A stretch of DNA of 64,000 bases from Loripinus fragilis (lineage: Eukaryota; Mollusca; Bivalvia; Lucinida; Lucinidae): assembly GCA_964019695.1 (NCBI GenBank), contig CAXHUL010000509.1, positions 79,118 through 143,117 of the forward strand, written 5' to 3'. The position numbers and the translations under genes were made by a program. Every line of letters begins with the position of its first letter. Positions within the stretch are counted from its first letter, which is position 1. The notes under the pieces were generated by a model that searched no databases, was not told the DNA's origin, and was given only the letters and a program-made list of their open reading frames with translations. This document shows positions 63,301 through 64,000 of the stretch, one piece after another.

Positions 63301-63323
63301 TGCTAGAAGTCCTTGGAATGTTG
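27315..63323 (-). CDS. chrd: Chordin, 3' part of gene (16 exons in window, 5' end beyond right edge)
   Basis: Chordin is a secreted extracellular antagonist that binds BMP ligands and sets dorsal-ventral patterning; it is released by Tolloid/BMP1 proteolysis. Joining 63192-63323, 56449-56525, 52548-52686, 51514-51605, 49923-50054, 47663-47816, 46696-46892, 45484-45600, 44585-44761, 42832-42925, 40343-40479, 38852-38990, 34977-35033, 31913-32010, 28526-28619 and 27315-27391 on the minus strand gives one open frame of about 637 residues ending in TAG. All introns are GT/AG and all phases match. Domain order is CHRD2, CHRD3, CHRD4, VWC2, VWC3, VWC4, basic tail, the order known for chordin. Signature strings include WHPYIPPLGYSKCAIC (VWC3) and SWHPSLTPFGEMKC (VWC4). 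Each VWC has ten cysteines. Sequons NRS, NVT, NCT and NST suggest a glycosylated secreted protein. VWC1, CHRD1 and the signal peptide are absent, so the gene continues to the right. Confidence 0.95.
27668..27950. mobile_element. MITE, family J (in last chordin intron)
   Basis: CATGCGCGGATCCAGAGTGG opens the element, with CGCCATTTGAATGTCGTTTC and GCTGGCGGGCCGATGATG inside. It matches the 24.3-kb copy in rearranged order, the interior having decayed. Confidence 0.6.
28221..28570 (-). repeat. Tandem array of chordin exon W15 tails with splice donors
   Basis: Units begin at 28221, 28290, 28361, 28430 and 28502 (spacing 69 to 72 bp), with the genuine exon interior following at 28571. Each unit joins about 24 bp of intron containing the donor to about 46 bp of exon end. 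Donors read GTAAGC in four units and GCAAGC in the oldest-looking one. Copies contain stops in the VWC frame, so they are not coding. The array lies wholly on the intron (downstream) side of W15. Confidence 0.92.
28526..28619 (-). CDS. chrd: Chordin exon W15 (second half of VWC4), source of a tandem exon-tail array
   Basis: A 94-nt exon with acceptor TTATTTTAG and donor CTAG|GTAAGC, phase 0 in and phase 1 out. It encodes TRCRKVQCKPLQC and AGQCCPVCL, the last six cysteines of VWC4. The 3' half plus donor recurs as degenerate ~70-bp units at 28221-28501, where stops or damaged donors show the copies are not coding. Confidence 0.95.
28997..29055 (-). mobile_element. Retroelement 3' tail, family A (very short)
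   Basis: AAGAAAGAGGGCAAAGATCA followed by GGAATCGATACAATCAAG, then CACCACACCTGAC; truncated at about 60 bp. Confidence 0.65.
30095..30225 (-). mobile_element. Retroelement 3' tail, family A (short)
   Basis: AATAAGGGTGCAAAAATCAG, then CCACACCTGACCCAGGATAC and GAGAGCCAAGAGGTCAGCC, as in the other family A tails; ends at CCCAGCA. Confidence 0.7.
30226..31912. other. Chordin intron W14/W15, no further feature seen
   Basis: AT-rich intronic sequence. Two short stretches with shared words (CATTATAAGTCAATGG at about 30630 and 30900) hint at an old duplication, but I see no coding exon or structured repeat. Confidence 0.45.
31913..32010 (-). CDS. chrd: Chordin exon W14 (first half of VWC4)
   Basis: A 98-nt exon with acceptor TTCTTCCAG and donor GTCAGT, phase 1 in and phase 0 out. 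It encodes CDFGDQYYNHGDSWHPS and FGEMKCYLCRCK, closely matching the FGEM-S-C-x-x-C-x-C element of vertebrate chordin VWC4. Confidence 0.95.
32389..32585. mobile_element. MITE with partly duplicated right arm
   Basis: Left end AGCTTGCACTTGATGATGAA is inverted at 32480-32500 (TTCATCATCCAGTGCAAGCT). The right-arm block CTCATCATCCAGTGCAAAC plus AATATGAATTTCAA appears a second time to about 32585. Confidence 0.7.
32925..33290 (+). mobile_element. Retroelement 3' tail, family B
   Basis: Begins TACTCTAGGGTGAAGATTTA, includes a poly-C expansion and GTCTGTTTTAAGGCGGTGG, and ends TGGTATTTCCTGATCATACC. Matches the 49.3-kb copy over most of its length. Confidence 0.75.
33298..33745 (+). repeat. Two tandem copies (about 270 bp) of dispersed repeat family C
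   Basis: GGAAAGCAGAATACCGCTTA at about 33319 and GGAAAGCAGAATACAGCTTA at about 33588 lie in equivalent positions of two copies, each continuing to TAGGTTCTCTCTATTTCTGA. Related copies lie at 26170-26290 and, reversed, 40785-41080. Confidence 0.7.
33892..34044. mobile_element. MITE, family F, left half
   Basis: CAGTAAAACCTGTGTAAAAC begins a palindromic element whose central hairpin is GTATTGCAGAATGC/GCATTCTGCAATAC. The right terminal arm is missing; a family A tail begins at 34045. Confidence 0.8.
34045..34690 (-). mobile_element. Retroelement 3' part, family A (reverse copy)
   Basis: Runs from the 3' terminus (GTAAGTAATGGTGCAAAGAT) to the coding remnant region (GTTGCCGACCAGGTTTGGGT). It is flanked by half of MITE F on the left and part of MITE D on the right. 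Confidence 0.75.
34683..34830. mobile_element. MITE, family D, partial
   Basis: CTCTGGGAGCTAATTCTTTT, then GAGAAGTTCCATTTTGAAAA and CTCCCTTTGATATGCGTAAC match the right part of family D; the left arm is absent. Confidence 0.7.
34977..35033 (-). CDS. chrd: Chordin exon W13 (57-nt symmetric linker exon)
   Basis: Acceptor TACTCTTCAG and donor AAG|GTAAAT flank 57 nt that are open in the required phase (1 in, 1 out). It encodes AAKIRLTLHSATQSNNKK, a basic, low-complexity linker between VWC3 and VWC4. No homology supports it directly; the case rests on splice sites, phase and position. Because it is symmetric, skipping it would keep the frame. Confidence 0.68.
35150..35365 (+). mobile_element. Retroelement 3' tail, family B
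   Basis: Contains GAGAGCTGGTTGCTTTGCTT and ends GTATTCCTGATCATACTCAC, as in the other family B tails. Confidence 0.65.
35440..35712 (-). mobile_element. Retroelement 3' tail, family A
   Basis: Runs from GGAAACGATGCAATCAAGTT through AGCCCTTTCCCAGCAGGTGA to TTTACTAGAGGGCTTTAAC. No coding remnant. Confidence 0.7.
35765..35962. mobile_element. MITE, family F (complete)
   Basis: Left arm ACCTGTGGAAACGGCCACTC and right arm AGTGGCCATTTTACACAGGT are inverted; the centre is GTATTGCAGAATGC and GCATTCTGCAATAT. It lies in chordin intron W12/W13. Confidence 0.8.
36212..36480. mobile_element. MITE, family D
   Basis: GGCGTAGCTCCCATTACGCA opens it, and GAAAAATTCGCTCCCTCTGG with GGGAGCAAATTCTTTCC forms the hairpin. 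It matches the 26.9-kb copy along its length. Confidence 0.75.
38664..38790. mobile_element. Palindromic MITE, family G
   Basis: Palindrome GAACTGTCTCATTGAGACAGTTC with GTGTTTTGGGTGATC and GAGTACCCACAACGTAT arms. It lies just 60 bp beyond exon W12 on the intron side. Confidence 0.8.
38852..38990 (-). CDS. chrd: Chordin exon W12 (second half of VWC3)
   Basis: A 139-nt exon with acceptor TTTTTTCAG and donor GTATGT, phase 0 in and phase 1 out. It encodes AEVNCSRLPCPELDC and NPDDCCQEC, cysteines five to ten of VWC3, followed by a serine/asparagine-rich tail. Confidence 0.93.
39007..39150. mobile_element. MITE, family H
   Basis: GAGTGCTCATGTTTTATTGA and TTTATTAAACGAGCTGGGGA on the left are inverted on the right (CAACGAGTTTAATGAATTCA, ATAAGAGCACGA). 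Diverged or partial copies lie at 46556-46650 and 51825-51885, and arms at 57570-57705 and 62340-62402. Confidence 0.75.
39770..39832 (-). mobile_element. Retroelement 3' tail, family B (short)
   Basis: GAGTATCATCAGGAAATAAC, ATAATCACACACTGC and AACCCTTGACACCGTGAGAAA match the family B terminus; truncated. Confidence 0.55.
40022..40430 (-). repeat. Tandem array of chordin exon W11 tails with splice donors
   Basis: Four units start at 40022, 40125, 40229 and 40327 (103, 104, 98 and about 104 bp). The rightmost contains the tail of the genuine exon W11. Each unit holds the exon end encoding WHPYxxxWHPYIPPxGYSKx and the donor GTAAGT, then about 20 bp of intron. Successive units are out of frame with each other, so read-through from W11 would not extend the protein in the VWC frame. 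The extra copies lie on the intron side only. Confidence 0.93.
40343..40479 (-). CDS. chrd: Chordin exon W11 (first half of VWC3), source of a tandem exon-tail array
   Basis: A 137-nt exon with acceptor CTTATCAG and donor ATA|GTAAGT, phase 1 in and phase 0 out. It reads SCYFPGDKRWHPYGTLWHPY and continues IPPLGYSKCAICRC. The last ~90 nt and the donor are repeated three more times at 40022-40326, on the intron side. A MITE begins about 28 nt upstream of the acceptor, so the branch point may lie in transposon-derived sequence. Confidence 0.95.
40508..40746. mobile_element. MITE, family E (abuts exon W11 acceptor)
   Basis: ATGAGCCACGCCGTGTGG on the left and CTCATGTTGTGGCTCAT on the right are inverted ends, with GGCTCTGATCAGACTGCACG and GGTCTGAGCCTTTGCTGG inside. 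The left end is only 28 bp from the splice acceptor of exon W11. Confidence 0.8.
41690..42070 (-). pseudogene. Mariner-type transposase N-terminal remnant
   Basis: The minus strand reads KMVGRSVENEIKIRADIKTR, then MSFSTVCRQVRDFSAGVGSV and SAPKHCRSKSASS. After a stop it continues RYTSQQIADMVGISKAFAL. These are the two helix-turn-helix parts and the GRPK-like linker of mariner/Tc1 transposases as I know them, here with stops and substitutions. The catalytic DDE part is absent. Confidence 0.6.
42301..42656. mobile_element. MITE, family E, interrupted
   Basis: Ends ATGAGCCACGACTTGTGATT and ATATCATGTCGCGGCTAAT are inverted; about 120 bp unrelated to the other copies (42440-42565) splits the interior. 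Confidence 0.7.
42832..42925 (-). CDS. chrd: Chordin exon W10 (second half of VWC2)
   Basis: A 94-nt exon with acceptor TCAATTTCAG and donor GTGAGT, phase 0 in and phase 1 out. It encodes ICDKVLCPPANCTKL and ends GECCPICQ, supplying cysteines five to ten of VWC2. Confidence 0.95.
43190..43475 (+). mobile_element. Retroelement 3' tail, family A
   Basis: GTTTAAGCTCTCCAGTAATT, CACCTGTTGGGAAAGTGCTG and GTGGTACTTGGTTGTATCAA match the family A tail; ends near TTTGCCTTCTTCCGTACTTT. Confidence 0.7.
43579..43697. mobile_element. Palindromic MITE (119 bp)
   Basis: GTTTTAACCTAAGTTCACCC is the start and its exact complement closes the element. Complementarity continues inward (ATTTTCTCAGTAATCAAT with ATTGATTACTGATATGAGAAAT), leaving a loop of roughly 25 bp. 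Confidence 0.88.
44585..44761 (-). CDS. chrd: Chordin exon W9 (linker and first half of VWC2)
   Basis: A 177-nt exon, phase 0 on both sides, acceptor TTTGACAG and donor GTATGT. A glycine- and acid-rich linker (SGGGGDALDDND) is followed by RCYHNEQFYKHGESWQPSD and CFTCRC, the first four cysteines and the conserved tryptophan of a VWC domain. Confidence 0.95.
44815..45022. mobile_element. MITE, family D (reverse copy)
   Basis: GGAAAGAATTTGCTCCCAGG and GGGAGCGAATTCTTTCC form the hairpin; AGGTGACCTCCCTTGAATGT matches the outer part of the family. It lies about 50 bp upstream of exon W9's acceptor. Confidence 0.75.
45185..45415 (+). mobile_element. Retroelement 3' tail, family A
   Basis: GGAAAGGGCTGACCTCTTGG, CCATTGGTATCCTGGGTCAG and GATCTTTGCCCTCTTTCTTA match the family A tail; truncated at the left. 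Confidence 0.72.
45484..45600 (-). CDS. chrd: Chordin exon W8 (end of CHRD4, linker)
   Basis: A 117-nt exon, phase 0 on both sides, acceptor TTTTTACAG and donor GTGAGT. It encodes 39 residues beginning MSGIIKVIPE and ending CGKMKTP, with a cysteine near the end that fits the GxCG element after CHRD4. Confidence 0.88.
46556..46650. mobile_element. MITE, family H (shortened)
   Basis: CATGCTCTTGTATTATTGAA and TACATGAGCACTCATGTAAG are the inverted ends of a short, decayed family H copy followed by ATCCTCTAT. Confidence 0.65.
46696..46892 (-). CDS. chrd: Chordin exon W7 (CHRD4)
   Basis: The longest exon here, 197 nt, with acceptor CTGTTTCAG and donor GTGAGA, phase 1 in and phase 0 out. It encodes LVLSSPKCDMTVFIWLVIDS then KCHIRYHFL, matching the central CHRD4 strand pair, and carries the sequon NVT. 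Confidence 0.92.
47663..47816 (-). CDS. chrd: Chordin exon W6 (CHRD3 end, CHRD4 start)
   Basis: A 154-nt exon with acceptor TTATCACAG and donor AGG|GTAACT, phase 0 in and phase 1 out. It contains EEEVFANIELHNSPDQLRGR then MPYVEH, aligning with the vertebrate GELRG-x-LPYCGH junction of CHRD3 and CHRD4. A second possible donor (GTAAGA at 47622-47627) would break the frame with the next exon, so the upstream donor was chosen. Confidence 0.92.
47870..49145. repeat. Higher-order tandem repeat (about 480-bp block of three related subunits)
   Basis: Subunits of about 160 bp share GATAAATGACTAAGTTAGAG-like, GGCGGCCATTTTGTT-like and CATCAGACAAAACCCATATT-like words. The block 47870-48350 repeats at 48345-48840 (AACAATAGCTTGATA appears in both). 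A family B tail interrupts the third block at 48845-49080, after which the repeat resumes. Ends in a GACAGACAGATGGACAGAC run. Confidence 0.78.
48845..49080 (+). mobile_element. Retroelement 3' tail, family B, inserted in tandem array
   Basis: CCCATTGTGGGAGTCTGTAA, then GAATAGAGAGCTGATTGCTT and TGGTATTTCCTGATCATACT match the 15.6-kb copy in the opposite orientation. Array sequence lies on both sides. Confidence 0.78.
49325..49690 (+). mobile_element. Retroelement 3' tail, family B
   Basis: TCTAGGGCGAAGATTTGGCG, then GTGGCTTAGGCTGTTGTCTG and TGGTATTTCCTGATTATACT. Nearly the same extent as the 32.9-kb copy. Confidence 0.75.
49923..50054 (-). CDS. chrd: Chordin exon W5 (CHRD3 middle)
   Basis: A 132-nt exon, phase 0 on both sides, with a strong polypyrimidine acceptor (T8CAG) and donor GTAATA. 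It encodes 44 residues, including the sequon NRS and ending HTHRQTNGGQ. Confidence 0.88.
50190..50391. mobile_element. MITE, family F (complete)
   Basis: CAGTAAAACTTGTGTAAAAC on the left, AGACAAGTTTTACT on the right, with GGAGCATTCTGCAATACTTT at the centre. It lies 136 bp upstream of exon W5's acceptor. Confidence 0.8.
50750..51355 (+). repeat. Diverged copy of the 23-kb dispersed repeat
   Basis: TCTTGTCTGATATGTTTCAT, GGGGTCAAGGGTGTGGGG and a GGACAGAAGGACGGACGGAT end, closing with ATATCCCTCCCACTTTGTGG, parallel the element at 22890-23775. Confidence 0.5.
51514..51605 (-). CDS. chrd: Chordin exon W4 (start of CHRD3)
   Basis: A 92-nt exon with acceptor GTAACAG and donor GTATGT, phase 1 in and phase 0 out. 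It encodes FIAALTRKSGIDEFCHAAI, matching the F-x-A-x-L opening of a CHRD repeat. It lies next to a degenerate ~60-bp repeat array in the upstream intron. Confidence 0.86.
51718..52195. repeat. Degenerate ~60-bp tandem repeat, interrupted by a family H arm
   Basis: ACTATACCTGCTGAG, TATACTTCTAATGCCTTAGC and CCAGTTCA-type words recur at intervals near 60 bp about seven times. A family H fragment (TTTATAAATTCAATAAACAT) interrupts it at about 51825-51885. It is not similar to the neighbouring chordin exons. Confidence 0.65.
52548..52686 (-). CDS. chrd: Chordin exon W3 (CHRD2 end)
   Basis: A 139-nt exon with acceptor TTGTTTCAG and donor GTAAGT, phase 0 in and phase 1 out. It contains ELSRRISRARLYIRVTS then SGETLRGVV, the S-G-E-x-R-G signature that closes CHRD repeats, followed by a cysteine. 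Confidence 0.9.
52700..52855 (-). mobile_element. Retroelement 3' tail, family A (starts 14 bp upstream of exon W3)
   Basis: AAGTAAGAAAAGGGCAAAGA, CCAGGATAGCAATGGAAAAG and GCCAGCAGGTGGCCATAAGG match family A. Its terminus lies only 14 bp from the first base of exon W3, so the branch point and polypyrimidine context of that exon are partly retroelement-derived. Confidence 0.75.
53100..53660 (+). mobile_element. Possible hAT-like element end with short reading frame
   Basis: GTAGGGGTGCAAGGATATAC is reminiscent of hAT terminal repeats, and CGTATCGCGATACAC and a GTATCGCAATATGTATCGCA end at about 55021 could close a ~2-kb element. The frame at 53300-53659 shows no motif I recognise. Confidence 0.35.
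53690..54560. repeat. Tandem array, six copies of a ~151-bp unit
   Basis: TGTAACCTTTGATG-type starts recur at about 53726, 53878, 54028, 54179, 54330 and 54480. Each unit contains AAGTTTCATTCAGATATTCC and TCAAGGGCAGATAACTCA. It ends in a (GGAC)n run at 54718-54750. Confidence 0.85.
55173..55393. mobile_element. MITE, family E
   Basis: ATGAGCCATGACATGAGATT on the left and AATCATATGTCACGGCTCA on the right are inverted ends; interior GGCTCAGACCAGACTGATCA is shared with the other copies. Confidence 0.78.
56161..56348 (-). mobile_element. tRNA-derived SINE (full length)
   Basis: Read on minus: GGGAGCGCAGTGGCTTAGTG with A box TGGCTTAGTGG, then B box GGTTCGAGTCT, a GTCCTTGAGCAAGAACATTA unit, CAACCCAGGAAGACCCGTCC and the tail GATGGGACGTAAAGAATCAA. 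GGGTTAAT on both sides (about 56148 and 56354) looks like a target-site duplication. Confidence 0.9.
56449..56525 (-). CDS. chrd: Chordin exon W2 (CHRD2 middle)
   Basis: A 77-nt exon with acceptor TTTTACAG and donor GTAATT, phase 1 in and phase 0 out. It reads GINDFFVAMEKDREVAFQKV. The exon is short and poorly conserved, but phases fit both neighbours and the frame has no stop. The 6.7-kb intron before it holds the large decayed transposon at 57.6-62.4 kb. Confidence 0.82.
56970..57172 (-). mobile_element. tRNA-derived SINE (full length, target-site duplication)
   Basis: Same structure as the 56.2-kb copy: A box TGGCTCAGTGG, B box GGTTCGAGCCT. It is flanked by CTTATGGAACAG (56958-56969) and CTTATGCAACAG (57173-57184), a 12-bp target-site duplication with one mismatch, evidence for retrotransposition. 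Confidence 0.93.
57570..62402 (-). mobile_element. Decayed ~4.8-kb DNA transposon with nested inverted ends
   Basis: Outer ends are family H arms (GTGCTCATGTTTAATTGAAT at 57591; complement at 62340-62402). Inside lie long inverted blocks: CCCCCAGGGGGTGATTTTGT with GTACACTATGATTT and GTTAGCTCTCTG at 58270-58370 reappears reversed at 62170-62310. Subterminal direct repeats lie at 57706-58250 versus about 59080-59490 on the left and 61285-61520 versus 61910-62140 on the right. The interior carries a broken minus-strand gene. Whether H arms and inner blocks belong to one transposon or to a nested pair is unresolved. Confidence 0.6.
59424..61271 (-). pseudogene. Broken transposon-associated gene (CDTT / LGPVPW family)
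   Basis: Minus-strand fragments appear in order: TNQFWARYMDIAQMVLTLIR (about 61.1 kb), MSYLLGPVPWSLPIPDR with KTDKS (60.3-60.4 kb), IHCLTDCDTTNVLVSWKGC (59.9 kb) and FPCFSALKMYIQRLN (59.65 kb). I recall the same motifs (FWxxYLDMV, LGPLPWxLAxxDGxxxKTxK, GCDTTSAFxGKGK) from a widespread uncharacterised invertebrate protein family linked to mobile elements. Frameshifts and stops separate the pieces, so it is dead. The catalytic function of the family is unknown to me. Confidence 0.5.
62425..62960 (+). mobile_element. Retroelement tail related to family B
   Basis: TGGCTGTAGCTGTAGCTGTT and TTTGTTCATTGTTTGTTGTTG resemble the internal part; GTGGCATTTCCTGATTTTTG is a variant of the family terminus. 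The middle contains a foreign A/C-rich block (CCCAACCCGCACCTCCCCCA). The frame at 62623-62943 shows no known motif. Confidence 0.45.
63192..63323 (-). CDS. chrd: Chordin exon W1 (start of CHRD2)
   Basis: Minus-strand exon of 132 nt with acceptor TTTTAG and donor GTAAGT, phase 1 in and phase 1 out. It encodes TFQGLLAPTRKTGAGG followed by alternating hydrophobic residues (VATFSINIENL), the usual opening of a CHRD immunoglobulin-like fold. It is the 5'-most exon visible; the previous exon must end in phase 1 outside the window. Confidence 0.88.
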
Positions 63324-64000
63324 CTAAAATGTATATAGAAAACCAAATATTAAATATACCATGTCACAAATCCAGAAAAATAATATAGATTCACTGAATC
63401 AAGTTATAACACCATCAAATGCATATTTGTACTTGCAAATACTTCAACTTGCATTGAAAAAGCACATATTGCACATTGGTTTCTAAACGTGAATTCCAAA
63501 TAGCCTATTGAAGCTCTTTACATGTAACGCATTTTCCAGTCTATAAACCAATTCAGCTGAATCAATGCGTATCAATGCAGTTATGCGTTGAAACGCATTG
63601 CTGCATGGCCAATCAAAAAAGTGTGATGAAGACGTTTAAAAATATTTTTAAACAAAATGAAACGAGTCAAGGAGAGCCAATGCATTAATGAATCTTACAT
63701 TGTGTTGATTCGCGTTTTCAACACTATTTACATGTAAATCCAACCTGCGTATAAAGCATTGTAAATGCGCGCATATAACATGTTTGTGTAGTACAAATAC
63801 GCCAGAGGAAGTGTAACTCTTTGAGTAATGTATCCAGTAGCATGGTTAAAGACAATTGTTAAGTAACTTCTTTTGCTAAAAATTACTCTCAGAGTGCTCA
63901 AAATAGGAAAGTATTGGATGTTCATACCGAATCAGTGGAATATATTTCAAAAGAAAAATAGTAAAGTAAACAATGGTAATCGTGTGATGAGAAAAATTAT
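63324..64000. other. Chordin intron upstream of exon W1
   Basis: No exon with usable splice sites and phase was found here on the minus strand. AACGCATT-type words at 63515-63605 form imperfect inverted repeats. The preceding chordin exon (CHRD1 end) must lie beyond 64000. Confidence 0.5.

Overview
The window is animal nuclear DNA, most probably from a bivalve mollusc. It is AT-rich and intron-dominated, packed with short palindromic transposons, 5'-truncated retroelement tails and tRNA-derived SINEs of a bivalve-like kind. The species cannot be named from the sequence alone.

The one clear host gene lies on the minus strand from about 63.3 kb down to 27.3 kb. It is the 3' part of chordin, the secreted BMP antagonist. 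I assembled 16 exons (1,913 nt, about 637 residues plus stop) with GT/AG borders and fully compatible phases. They encode CHRD domains 2 to 4, the three C-terminal VWC domains with ten cysteines each, a separate linker exon and a short basic tail ending in TAG. The signal peptide, VWC1 and CHRD1 must lie beyond the right edge.

Layout: 1-0.9 kb holds a hairpin MITE and a SINE fragment. 0.9-9.2 kb is a giant minisatellite of 27-bp units that stays open as a nine-residue repeat for thousands of bases. 9.5-27 kb is a gene-poor graveyard downstream of chordin: MITEs, a ~950-bp fold-back, retroelement 3' tails, decayed reverse-transcriptase and ORF1-like fragments, a hammerhead-ribozyme-like motif, and TA and TG microsatellites. 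27.3-63.3 kb is chordin. Its introns hold MITEs, retroelement tails, a mariner remnant, two satellite-like arrays and, at 57.6-62.4 kb, a decayed DNA transposon with complex inverted ends.

The most unusual structures are two independent arrays inside chordin (28.2-28.6 kb and 40.0-40.4 kb). In each, the 3' tail of a VWC exon together with its splice donor has been tandemly copied into the following intron, leaving rows of decoy donors behind the genuine exon. A symmetric 57-nt exon encoding the linker between VWC3 and VWC4 could be skipped in frame at the place where other chordins are cut by Tolloid/BMP1 proteases.

All calls rest on reading the sequence by eye; no database search or RNA evidence was available.
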